DNA from: Gammaproteobacteria bacterium
GTDB lineage: Bacteria; Pseudomonadota; Gammaproteobacteria; Steroidobacterales; Steroidobacteraceae
Assembly: GCA_021323735.1 (NCBI GenBank)
Contig: JAJPKM010000009.1
Coordinates: 1-35,320 of the forward strand
Reading direction: 5' to 3'
Length of the DNA: 35,320 bases
The notes beneath the pieces were generated by a model. That model ran no database searches. It saw only the letters and a program-made list of their open reading frames with translations, and was not told the DNA's origin. Within the stretch, counting starts at the first letter, position 1. The number at the start of each line of letters is the position of its first letter. This document shows, in pieces, positions 28,124 to 34,984 of the stretch. A program made the position numbers and the translations under genes.

Positions 28124-29482
28124 TCAGGCCCCTCCGCCGATCAGTGCCTGCACCACCCGCTCCAGGCGATTGATGCGTGAACCCTTGATGAGCACCGTCA
28201 CGCCGGGAGACAGCTCCGCCTGCAGGCGCCGGGTCAACGACTCCGCGTCCGCAAACCACTGCCCGCCGGGACCGAATGTCTCCACCGCCCGGGAACTCAA
28301 GGGCCCGAGGGCAAAGAGCCGCTTGATGCCGCAAGCGCGCGCATAAGTACCCACATGGGCATGGCTGTCCTGGCTCGATTCACCGAGCTCGGCCATGTCT
28401 CCCAAGACCAGCCAGGTCACTCCTGGGAGCGAACGCAGCACTTCGAGTCCCGCGCGCACCGAACTGGGATTGGCGTTGTAGGAATCGTCGATGATCCAGC
28501 TGTCGCGCACACCGGCCTTCAGCTGCAGCCGGCCCGAGACCGGGCGAAAGTCCGCCAGTCCCAGCACGATGTCCTCCAGCGATGCGCCGGCGGCTCCCGC
28601 AGCGGCCGCGGCGGCGAGTGCATTGCCCACGTTGTGCGCACCGCCCGCCTTGAGCACGATCGGGCGTTCTCCCAGGGGGGAGTTCAAGGTGAAGCGGGTG
28701 GCGAACTCACCGCGCTCGATGCCTTGAAGGACATTCCTCGCACTGAAATCCGCGCTCTTGTGCACGCCGAAGGTCACGATGTGCGTGGCGCCGGAAATAC
28801 CGCGCCAGTAGTCCGCGTAGGCATCGTCCGCATTGATGACGGCCGTGCCGCCGGGAGGCAGATGGGACACGGTCTCCCCCTCGCCCCGCGCGACGCCGTC
28901 CAGATCGCCGAATCCTTCCAGATGTTCTGCGCCTGCGTTGGTGATCAGTCCGACGGAAGGCTGCGCGAGATCCATCAATTGGGCGACATCGCCAATGCGA
29001 TTGGCGCCCATTTCGATGACGGCGCTGCGATGGTCGGATTCCAGGCGCATGAGCGTCACAGGAACACCGATATGATTGTTGAGATTGCCGCGGGTCGCCA
29101 TGCAAAGACCCATGCGCGCCAGGATGGCGGCGGTCATTTCCTTGGCAGTGGTCTTGCCGTTGCTGCCGGCCACCGCGACCACGGGCAGGGTGAAACTCGA
29201 GCGCCAGTTTCTCGCCAACTCCTGCAACGCGCGCAATGAATCCTTCACCACGACCTGCGGCAAGACACCCGGTGTTTCGCGTTCGACGATGGCGCCTATG
29301 GCACCCTGCGCCGCCGCGGCCTGGACGAACGCGCTGCCGTCGAAATTCGGGCCGCGCAGCGCCACGAACAGCGCACCGGGTTTCAACGTGCGGCTGTCCG
29401 TGGAAACGCAACCGTAGGGGCGATCCTCGCCCACAAGCCTGCCGCCGGACACGCGCGCTGCATCGCTCAACGTTCGCTTCAT
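28124..29482 (-). CDS. murF: UDP-N-acetylmuramoyl-tripeptide--D-alanyl-D-alanine ligase MurF
   Basis: This 452-residue Mur ligase adds the D-Ala-D-Ala dipeptide and completes the cytoplasmic precursor. It starts MKRTLSDAARVSGGRLVGED. CVSTDSRTLKPGALFVALRG, the ATP loop AVAGSNGKTTAKEMTAAILA, and IDDSYNANPSSVRAGLEVL are characteristic. The ATG at 29482 gives the same length as E. coli MurF. The upstream GTG at 29515 lies inside the short frame between murE and murF and is less likely. A TGA of that short frame overlaps this ATG. Confidence 0.97.
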   Translation of the reverse strand: MKRTLSDAARVSGGRLVGEDRPYGCVSTDSRTLKPGALFVALRGPNFDGSAFVQAAAAQGAIGAIVERETPGVLPQVVVKDSLRALQELARNWRSSFTLPVVAVAGSNGKTTAKEMTAAILARMGLCMATRGNLNNHIGVPVTLMRLESDHRSAVIEMGANRIGDVAQLMDLAQPSVGLITNAGAEHLEGFGDLDGVARGEGETVSHLPPGGTAVINADDAYADYWRGISGATHIVTFGVHKSADFSARNVLQGIERGEFATRFTLNSPLGERPIVLKAGGAHNVGNALAAAAAAGAAGASLEDIVLGLADFRPVSGRLQLKAGVRDSWIIDDSYNANPSSVRAGLEVLRSLPGVTWLVLGDMAELGESSQDSHAHVGTYARACGIKRLFALGPLSSRAVETFGPGGQWFADAESLTRRLQAELSPGVTVLIKGSRINRLERVVQALIGGGA

Positions 29483-29556
29483 GCGGCCACCCACCGCAAT
29501 GCGGTCAACCCGCACAGTGCTCGCTCGTACCGAGTCACGCTCACTGTCCGCTTCAT
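29479..29556 (-). CDS. 25-codon frame between murE and murF from a duplicated junction (uncertain)
   Basis: An ATG at 29556 overlaps the murE stop (ATGA). The frame runs 25 codons, starting MKRTVSVTRYERALCGL and ending RWVAA, and its TGA overlaps the murF ATG. Its first bases repeat the murF start: GGCCGCATGAAGCG is identical in both, with TGAGCG following shortly after in each. The two junctions are 74 bases apart. It therefore looks like a duplicated murE-end/murF-start. Whether the peptide has a role is unknown; it may only keep ribosomes moving from murE to murF. Confidence 0.35.
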   Translation of the reverse strand: MKRTVSVTRYERALCGLTALRWVAA

Positions 29557-31046
29557 GCGGCCGCCCCCAAGTAACGCAGCGCTTCGCTTCGATCGCTGAA
29601 GGAGCGCCGTGTCTGTCCGTAAATCTGGTAATCCTCGTGGCCCTTGCCGGCGATCAACACCAAATCGGTGGCCTGGGCTTCCTTCAACGCCGTGGCAATG
29701 GCCTCGCCGCGATCGTGAATGACCCGCGCGGCATGCGCATTGATGCCGCTCAAGATGGCGGCCGTGATGGCGTGCGGATCCTCGGAGCGCGGATTGTCGT
29801 CGGTGACGATGATCTGATCGGCCAGTTCGTCGGCTATCGCACCCATCACGGGGCGCTTGCCGGCATCGCGGTCACCGCCGCAACCGAATACGCACCAGAG
29901 CGCGCCGGCGCAATGCTCGCGCGCCGCGCTCAATGCCTTCGCCAGCGCATCCGGGGTATGCGCGTAATCGACGACCACCGTGGGCTGATGGGCGGCGCCG
30001 GCATTGAGCACTTCCATCCGCCCGGGCGCAGGCTTGGCGCCGCCTAAGGCGGCGGCCGCCTCGTTGAGCGAAACGCCGCGGGCGAGCAGACAGGCGATGA
30101 CGATGAGGGAGTTTTCAGCATTGAATCGGCCCATGAGCCGGGTCTCGATCGTGACCCGGCCGAAGCTGCCGTCCAAGTCCAGCGAAATGCCCGTGAGTTC
30201 CATACGCACCTGCGTGGCATGCAGTGCGCGATCGGCCAGCCAACCCGAATCGCCGGCGCGCGCGCAAACGGCGATCAGCGAAGCGCCGCCGGCGTAGTTG
30301 CTCGCCAGCGAGCGGCCGAACTCGTCGCCGACATTGAGCACTATGTGCTTGAGTTCGGGTGCCTGGAACAGTTTGGCCTTGGCGGCACCGTACTCGAGCA
30401 TGGTGCCGTGATAATCGAGGTGATCCCGGGTCAAGTTGGTGAGGGCCGCCGTCTGGAAGTGCACGGCGTCGACGCGCCCCTGATCGAGCGCGTGCGAGGA
30501 GACCTCCATGACCACCTCACGCACACCGGAGGCGCGCAGCTGCGCCAGTGTACGATGCACCGTCACGGCATCGGGTGTGGTGTGCGTCGGTTCATTGAGC
30601 GCCGCGGGTCGACCCCAACCGATGGTACCCATGTAGGCGGCTGCGTGTCCCAAGCGCTCCAGGCATTGCGCCAACAAGTAAGCGCACGTGGTCTTGCCAT
30701 TGGTGCCCGTAATGCCCACCACCTTGAGATGAGATGAAGGCCAATTGAAAAAGCGGTCGGCGATGCGCCCCACCAGGTGGCTCAAATTGGGCACCGCGGC
30801 CGTGAACACATCGGGCGGCAGCGCCGGGAGCGTTGCCTCGCCGCGCGGCTCCCAAAGCACCGCAGAGGCTCCGCGCTTCGCGGCATCCTCAGCGAATTCA
30901 AGTCCATGCGCGCGCAATCCGGGCAGCGCGAAGAACAAACTTCCCGGGCGCACTTGACGGCTGTCGAGCGTCAGATCGGAAACCTGCGCTTCGGTAGCGG
31001 GGATTTTCGCGATCCCGTCGAGCAGCCACATGAGTGCTGTGCTCAT
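29553..31046 (-). CDS. murE: UDP-MurNAc-L-Ala-D-Glu--meso-diaminopimelate ligase MurE
   Basis: This 497-residue Mur ligase adds the third residue of the stem peptide. The DDNPRSEDP motif (DNPR) is diagnostic for the meso-diaminopimelate-adding type. Other landmarks are LTLDSRQVRPGSLFFALPG, the ATP loop GITGTNGKTTCAYLLAQCL, VVMEVSSHALDQGRVDAVHF, NLTRDHLDYHGTM, and VVDYAHTPDAL. The ATG at 31046 overlaps the ftsI stop (ATGA). The cell wall is thus of the usual Gram-negative meso-DAP type. Confidence 0.98.
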   Translation of the reverse strand: MSTALMWLLDGIAKIPATEAQVSDLTLDSRQVRPGSLFFALPGLRAHGLEFAEDAAKRGASAVLWEPRGEATLPALPPDVFTAAVPNLSHLVGRIADRFFNWPSSHLKVVGITGTNGKTTCAYLLAQCLERLGHAAAYMGTIGWGRPAALNEPTHTTPDAVTVHRTLAQLRASGVREVVMEVSSHALDQGRVDAVHFQTAALTNLTRDHLDYHGTMLEYGAAKAKLFQAPELKHIVLNVGDEFGRSLASNYAGGASLIAVCARAGDSGWLADRALHATQVRMELTGISLDLDGSFGRVTIETRLMGRFNAENSLIVIACLLARGVSLNEAAAALGGAKPAPGRMEVLNAGAAHQPTVVVDYAHTPDALAKALSAAREHCAGALWCVFGCGGDRDAGKRPVMGAIADELADQIIVTDDNPRSEDPHAITAAILSGINAHAARVIHDRGEAIATALKEAQATDLVLIAGKGHEDYQIYGQTRRSFSDRSEALRYLGAAA

Positions 31047-32791
31047 GGGTTTTCGTTCGCTCGCACGAGCGCTGCCGGCGGAACGTTTTGCAGGTCATCG
31101 GGCGGAATGTCCATCAGCCGCAACGTTCCCGCCATGACACTGGAGAATACCGGCGCCGCCACCGTGCCGCCCTGGGCCAGCGTGCCCATCTCGTGCACGT
31201 CCCGGCTCGGCTCGTCGATCACCACCACCGTGGCGAGTTTCGGGTGCGAGGCCGGCACCACGCCGGCAAACACCGCCATGATGCGATCGGTGGAATAACC
31301 ACCCGCGATCGATTTGAACGCGGTACCCGTTTTCCCGGAGACTTGATAGCCGATGAGCGAGGCGCGGGTCGCGGTACCGCCTTTTTCGACCACGTGTTCC
31401 ATCAGTTGAATGAGATCGCGCGCGACCTTGGGATCCATCACGCGCTCGCCGGCCACGGGGCCGGTGACACGCTCGAAGGAAATCGGCCGCTTTACGCCGA
31501 AGGCGCCGATGGTCGCGTAGGCATGCGCCAATTGCAGCGGGGTTACCGACAGGCCGTAACCATGCGACAGCGTGGCGATGCCGACCGGGCGCCAATGAGA
31601 ATAATGGCTCAGCATGCCGGCCGACTCGCCGGGGTAGTTGCCGCCGGTCACCTGCCCTAAACCTAAGCCGGTCAAGGTGCGCCAAATCTGTTCGGGTTGC
31701 AGCGACAGCGCTATTTTTGCGGTGCCGACGTTGCTGGATTTGGCCAGGATGGTCGCCAGGTCGATCACACCTAAGTTTTGCTCGTCTTCCTCGACCTTGT
31801 TGCCGACCTTGAAGAACCCGGGCGATGTGTCGACCACGCTGTCGGGCCGGTATTGCCCGGATGCCAGCGCCGCGGCCATGATGAAGGGCTTGATGCTCGA
31901 ACCGGGCTCGAAAATATCCGTGGCGGCGCGATTGCGATACAGACCGGCTTTCAATTGCTCGCGGTCATTGGGGTTGTACGAAGGCTGATTCACCATCGCC
32001 AGCACTTCACCGGTATCGACATCGATCACGATCACCGAACCCGCGCGCGCCCGGTATTCCTGCATGGCGGCTTTCAACTCCCGGTACGCCAGATACTGGA
32101 TACGCAGGTCGATGCTGGTAACCAGATCATGCCCCGGCCGCGGGGCGCGAATGCTTTCGACATTCTCGACATAACGGCCGAGAGAATCCTGGATCACACG
32201 CTTCGCGCCCTCCTGACCGTTCAACAATTGATCGAAGCCGAGCTCGAGACCCTCCTGGCCCCGATCATCGACGGTGGTGAACCCGACCATGTGCCCGGAA
32301 ACCTCACCGGCCGGATAGTAGCGGCGATATTCGCGCAGCAAGTACACGCCGGGAATGCCCAAAGCCTTGATGTGCGCGGCCTGCTCCGGCGGCATATGGC
32401 GCACGAGATACAGAAATTCGCGATCGAGATTGCTGGTAATGCGCCGCGCCAGCGTTTGTGGATCCTCTTTGAGCTCTCGGCTGAGTTTCGGCAACTGATC
32501 GATGTTGTCGTTGAGTTCCTGCGGATTGACCCAGATGCTGTCCACCGGCGTACTGACCGCCAGCGGCTCGCCGTTGCGGTCCGTGATCGCGCCGCGATGC
32601 GCCGCGATCTTGACCACGCGCATCGAGCGCTGATCGCCCTGTTTGGCAAGAAATCCATGATCTACGAGCTGTAGTTCCACGGCGCGCGCCGCGAGACCAA
32701 TGGCGCCGAGCACGACCAATCCGAAGACCACCACCGAGCGCCAGCGATAGGTCTTGTCCTGCCGTGCGGTTTCGCCGGAGCGCATTTTCAC
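31043..32791 (-). CDS. ftsI: Septal transpeptidase FtsI (PBP3)
   Basis: A 582-residue class B penicillin-binding protein. One membrane helix lies at about residues 20-40 and the PBP dimer domain at about 60-210. The transpeptidase domain has all three active-site motifs: S298-S-I-K301 (SxxK), S352-S-N354 (SxN) and K487-T-G489 (KTG). It cross-links septal peptidoglycan made by FtsW. The GTG at 32791 overlaps the ftsL stop (GTGA). The next in-frame ATG, two codons later, is an alternative start. Confidence 0.98.
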   Translation of the reverse strand: MKMRSGETARQDKTYRWRSVVVFGLVVLGAIGLAARAVELQLVDHGFLAKQGDQRSMRVVKIAAHRGAITDRNGEPLAVSTPVDSIWVNPQELNDNIDQLPKLSRELKEDPQTLARRITSNLDREFLYLVRHMPPEQAAHIKALGIPGVYLLREYRRYYPAGEVSGHMVGFTTVDDRGQEGLELGFDQLLNGQEGAKRVIQDSLGRYVENVESIRAPRPGHDLVTSIDLRIQYLAYRELKAAMQEYRARAGSVIVIDVDTGEVLAMVNQPSYNPNDREQLKAGLYRNRAATDIFEPGSSIKPFIMAAALASGQYRPDSVVDTSPGFFKVGNKVEEDEQNLGVIDLATILAKSSNVGTAKIALSLQPEQIWRTLTGLGLGQVTGGNYPGESAGMLSHYSHWRPVGIATLSHGYGLSVTPLQLAHAYATIGAFGVKRPISFERVTGPVAGERVMDPKVARDLIQLMEHVVEKGGTATRASLIGYQVSGKTGTAFKSIAGGYSTDRIMAVFAGVVPASHPKLATVVVIDEPSRDVHEMGTLAQGGTVAAPVFSSVMAGTLRLMDIPPDDLQNVPPAALVRANENP

Positions 32792-33066
32792 GGCCGCACG
32801 ATCCTCACGTCCTTAGTTTGCGGCAGATTCATCTGCAACTTGGCGTTGGCCACCCGCTCGACAAAGGCATGCGAGGACCAATAGCTTTGCTCGAGCTGTA
32901 GACGCCCCCATTCCATGTCGAGGGAGTCGCGTTCGGCATTGAGCTTCTCCATCCGCACGAACAGATCGCGCGCCTTGTGCCGCGCGTAGATCACTTGCAC
33001 GGCGGAGGCGAGTACCGCCAACCACAACACCGGCAGCACCAAGGGCAACCAACGGCGAAATTTCAT
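32788..33066 (-). CDS. ftsL: Cell division protein FtsL
   Basis: A 92-residue bitopic protein. The N-terminal basic residues precede a membrane helix (LPLVLPVLWLAVLASAVQVI, about residues 7-26), then a coiled-coil/leucine-zipper segment (ARDLFVRMEKLNAERDSLDM). FtsL forms a complex with FtsB and FtsQ and activates FtsWI. Sequence conservation is low in this family, so position between rsmH and ftsI is strong evidence. The ATG overlaps the rsmH stop (ATGA). Confidence 0.95.
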   Translation of the reverse strand: MKFRRWLPLVLPVLWLAVLASAVQVIYARHKARDLFVRMEKLNAERDSLDMEWGRLQLEQSYWSSHAFVERVANAKLQMNLPQTKDVRIVRP

Positions 33067-34031
33067 GCTGCGACTCCTGCTTCTAGGCGGACTGCCACGC
33101 GCAGGCGGGCGCTGCGCGAGCGGGGATTTCTGCTGCTCTCATCCGCGCTGGGCTCGATGGATTTACCGACCAGCGCGAGTCTGGGGCGGGCATGCTCCGG
33201 GATATCGGGCAGCCCCGCATACATCGGATCGGGCTGCGAATGGCGGCGCATGAATTGCTTCACCATGCGGTCCTCGAGCGAATGGAAACTGATGACGGCC
33301 AGTCTTCCGCGGGGCGCCAATCGCCGTAGTGCACTGTCGAGAGCCGACTCCAGCTCCTTGAGCTCGCCATTCACGTAAATGCGCAGCGCCTGGAAAACGC
33401 GCGTGGCCGGATGCTTGTGGCGCTCCTTGCTGCGAGCGACACGGGAAATCATGTCCGCGAGTTCGAGCGTGCGCTCGAACGGCTTCTTTTGGCGGTCCGT
33501 GACGATGGCACGCGCAATGCGCGGCGCCTCACGCTCTTCGCCGAATTCACGAAAAATGCGGATGAGTTCCTCGAGCGGCGCGCCGTTGACCACGTCGGCC
33601 GCGCTCATGCCCTCGCCCGCCGTCATGCGCATGTCCAGAGGACCGTCTTGCATGAAGCTGAAACCGCGCACCGGGTCATCGATCTGCGGCGATGACACGC
33701 CGAGATCGAAAAGTATGCCGTCGAAGGTGAGGCCGGGCTGAACCTGATCGGCGCAAACGGCGAGCGCAGAGAACGGCGCGAGAAAAATCGCCACGCGAGA
33801 ATCCGAAGAGAAGCGGGCCCTCGCCTGCGCGACGGCAGTCGGATCACGATCGAGGCACAGCAATCGGCCGTTCGCGATGAGCTTCTCCAAAATCGCACCT
33901 GCATGTCCGCCTCGACCAAAAGTGGCATCCATGTAGGTGCCACTCGCCTGAATGTTCAACGCCGCCAGCACCTGTGGCAGCAGGACCGCCGTGTGAACCC
34001 CCGCACTCTCTTCCCCCGCAATACCTTCCAC
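33063..34031 (-). CDS. rsmH: 16S rRNA (cytosine1402-N4)-methyltransferase RsmH (MraW)
   Basis: The product, about 322 residues, methylates N4 of C1402 in 16S rRNA, in the decoding centre. Motifs are HTAVLLPQVLAALNIQ, the SAM-binding YMDATFGRGGHAGAILEKL, FDGILFDLGVSSPQIDDPVR, GFSFMQDGPLDMRMT, and RLAVISFHSLEDRMVKQFM. No ATG fits. The GTG at 34031, ten bases past the mraZ stop, is the most plausible start. A longer upstream open frame overlaps mraZ and is rejected. Confidence 0.96.
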   Translation of the reverse strand: MEGIAGEESAGVHTAVLLPQVLAALNIQASGTYMDATFGRGGHAGAILEKLIANGRLLCLDRDPTAVAQARARFSSDSRVAIFLAPFSALAVCADQVQPGLTFDGILFDLGVSSPQIDDPVRGFSFMQDGPLDMRMTAGEGMSAADVVNGAPLEELIRIFREFGEEREAPRIARAIVTDRQKKPFERTLELADMISRVARSKERHKHPATRVFQALRIYVNGELKELESALDSALRRLAPRGRLAVISFHSLEDRMVKQFMRRHSQPDPMYAGLPDIPEHARPRLALVGKSIEPSADESSRNPRSRSARLRVAVRLEAGVAA

Positions 34032-34041
34032 CGCAGACCGG

Positions 34042-34494
34042 CTAGAACGACAACGTGTCGAGTTCGGCGGGCAGATCCGTGGTGCTCTCCGGACTCGCCA
34101 GCCATTCGTCGCGACGCTCGTTCCAGCGCGCCTCATCCCACAATTCGAATCGCATCCCCTGCCCGATCAACATGGCATCGCGCGTCATCTGGGCGAACTC
34201 GCGCAAATTCGGCGGGAGCAGCAATCGCCCATGCGCATCGAGCTCCAGATCCGTGGCATGACCGATCATCAACCGCTGCAAACGCCGCACCTGGGGATTC
34301 AAGGTGGGCAATTTGTTGAGTTTCCGCTCGATGTCCTCCCAGTCCGGCAACGGGTAGATCAGCAGGCACTGATCCTTGTCCACCGTCACCACCAGGTTGC
34401 CCCCGCAACGCTCCTGCAGACGTTCCCGGTAGCGGGTGGGCATGACCAGCCTCCCTTTCACATCGAGCGTTAGTTTGTTGGCACCCCGGAACAT
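34042..34494 (-). CDS. mraZ: Transcriptional regulator MraZ
   Basis: A 150-residue ring-forming DNA-binding protein that represses the dcw operon. It contains two SpoVT/AbrB-like halves, each with the DxxxR motif: D11-R15 in LTLDVKGRLVMP and D86-R90 in LELDAHGRLLLP. The start is the ATG at 34494 (MFRGANKLT), giving a length close to the E. coli protein (152). An upstream extension of the frame runs through its own promoter and is not coding. Its predicted binding sites lie just upstream at 34512-34536. Confidence 0.97.
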   Translation of the reverse strand: MFRGANKLTLDVKGRLVMPTRYRERLQERCGGNLVVTVDKDQCLLIYPLPDWEDIERKLNKLPTLNPQVRRLQRLMIGHATDLELDAHGRLLLPPNLREFAQMTRDAMLIGQGMRFELWDEARWNERRDEWLASPESTTDLPAELDTLSF

Positions 34495-34511
34495 TTTTTT
34501 CGGGTCCGAAA

Positions 34512-34536
34512 ACCCATTTTCTCCCACAATTTCCCA
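34512..34536 (-). promoter_or_regulatory. MraZ operator: three TGGGN boxes
   Basis: On the minus strand the boxes TGGGA, TGGGA and TGGGT occur at 34536-34532, 34526-34522 and 34516-34512, each exactly ten bases apart (five-base spacers). This is the arrangement known for MraZ binding in E. coli. A weaker TGGTG sits one further step upstream (34546-34542). The boxes lie at and just after the predicted transcription start, consistent with autorepression. Confidence 0.85.
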
Positions 34537-34545
34537 CCAGGCACC

Positions 34546-34575
34546 ACTATAGGGAGCGCGAGCGCGCACTGTCAA
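34546..34575 (-). promoter_or_regulatory. Promoter of the dcw cluster (Pmra)
   Basis: A perfect TTGACA (34575-34570) and TATAGT (34551-34546) with an 18-base spacer form a near-consensus sigma-70 promoter on the minus strand. The predicted start is near 34539, about 45 bases upstream of the mraZ ATG. It is the only strong promoter I see for the 16-gene cluster. Confidence 0.8.
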
Positions 34576-34605
34576 CGCCTTATGGTAAAAAAATCCCGTG
34601 CCGAC

Positions 34606-34621
34606 AGTGACTTAGGTCACA
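34606..34621. promoter_or_regulatory. CRP/Vfr/Clp-like binding site upstream of Pmra
   Basis: AGTGA-CTTAGG-TCACA matches the CRP-family consensus TGTGA-N6-TCACA at nine of ten positions. Its centre lies about 74 bases upstream of the predicted Pmra start, close to positions where CRP-type activators work. Function is inferred; the site could also serve transcription on the plus strand. Confidence 0.45.
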
Positions 34622-34651
34622 TTTTGCGGCTCCGCGACAAGGAGGAGGCAA

Positions 34652-34710
34652 GTGCCTCAGATGAATCAATCTGTTAGGAGATGTTTGTGAAAAGAACCGC
34701 AGATCTTTGA
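34652..34710 (+). other. Two tiny overlapping reading frames with strong ribosome binding sites
   Basis: The first frame is GTG at 34652 to TGA at 34690 (MPQMNQSVRRCL), preceded by AAGGAGGAGG at good spacing. The second, GTG at 34687 to TGA at 34710 (MKRTADL), is preceded by TAGGAG and overlaps the first by four bases (GTGA). A short hairpin, GAGGC-AAGT-GCCTC (34645-34658), covers part of the first ribosome binding site and start. No gene follows on this strand. They could be relics of a leader peptide or chance. Confidence 0.3.
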
Positions 34711-34816
34711 CGCGGCTAATTTCGTCGAACGTCCGTGAAAACGCTGTTAACGTCCGAATTCTCGACTGAGCTCGCCAGCGCGCGCATAAATGGCCCTGCC
34801 AGCCCCTCTGTTCTTG

Positions 34817-34978
34817 GGCCGCGCAATCCGACGGGGCCGCTTCGACCCCCGGGAAATGTGGCGCGTCAGCTATCGTTGGGGCCTCCGGCCCCGGCGCGTC
34901 AGCTCCCTCCGCTCTTACTGGCCGCGTTATCTTGCGGGGCCTCTTGAGGCCCCGGGAATAGTTGGCGCTTCAGCGCCT
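34817..34978. repeat. Degenerate direct repeats with hairpins beside rnpB
   Basis: Two related units of about 55 bases start at 34817 and 34920 (103 bases apart). They share GGCCGCG, CGGGGCC, CCGGGAA, TGGCGC and TCAGC blocks in order. A shorter middle copy (34878-34904) keeps GGGGCC-loop-GGCCCC followed by GGCGCGTCAGC. They lie just downstream of rnpB in its direction of transcription, a place where E. coli also carries tandem repeats. Confidence 0.7.
34936..34977 (-). terminator. Candidate rnpB 3' hairpins
   Basis: Two perfect hairpins follow rnpB: GGCGCT-TC-AGCGCC (34964-34977) and GGGGCCTC-TT-GAGGCCCC (34936-34953). A run of six T on the minus strand (34979-34984) lies before the first hairpin, not after it, so these are not textbook intrinsic terminators. 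They may act as processing or weak termination signals for rnpB. Confidence 0.45.
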
Positions 34979-34984
34979 AAAAAA

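Larger units (their letters stand above)
34495..34984. other. Non-coding interval between rnpB and mraZ
   Basis: No normal gene is present in this roughly 490-base stretch. From the mraZ side it holds the MraZ boxes, Pmra, a CRP-like palindrome, a GCGG-CT-CCGC hairpin (34626-34635), two tiny plus-strand reading frames with good ribosome binding sites (34652-34710), a repeated AACGTCCG, and the repeat and hairpin array next to rnpB (34817-34978). Confidence 0.7.
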
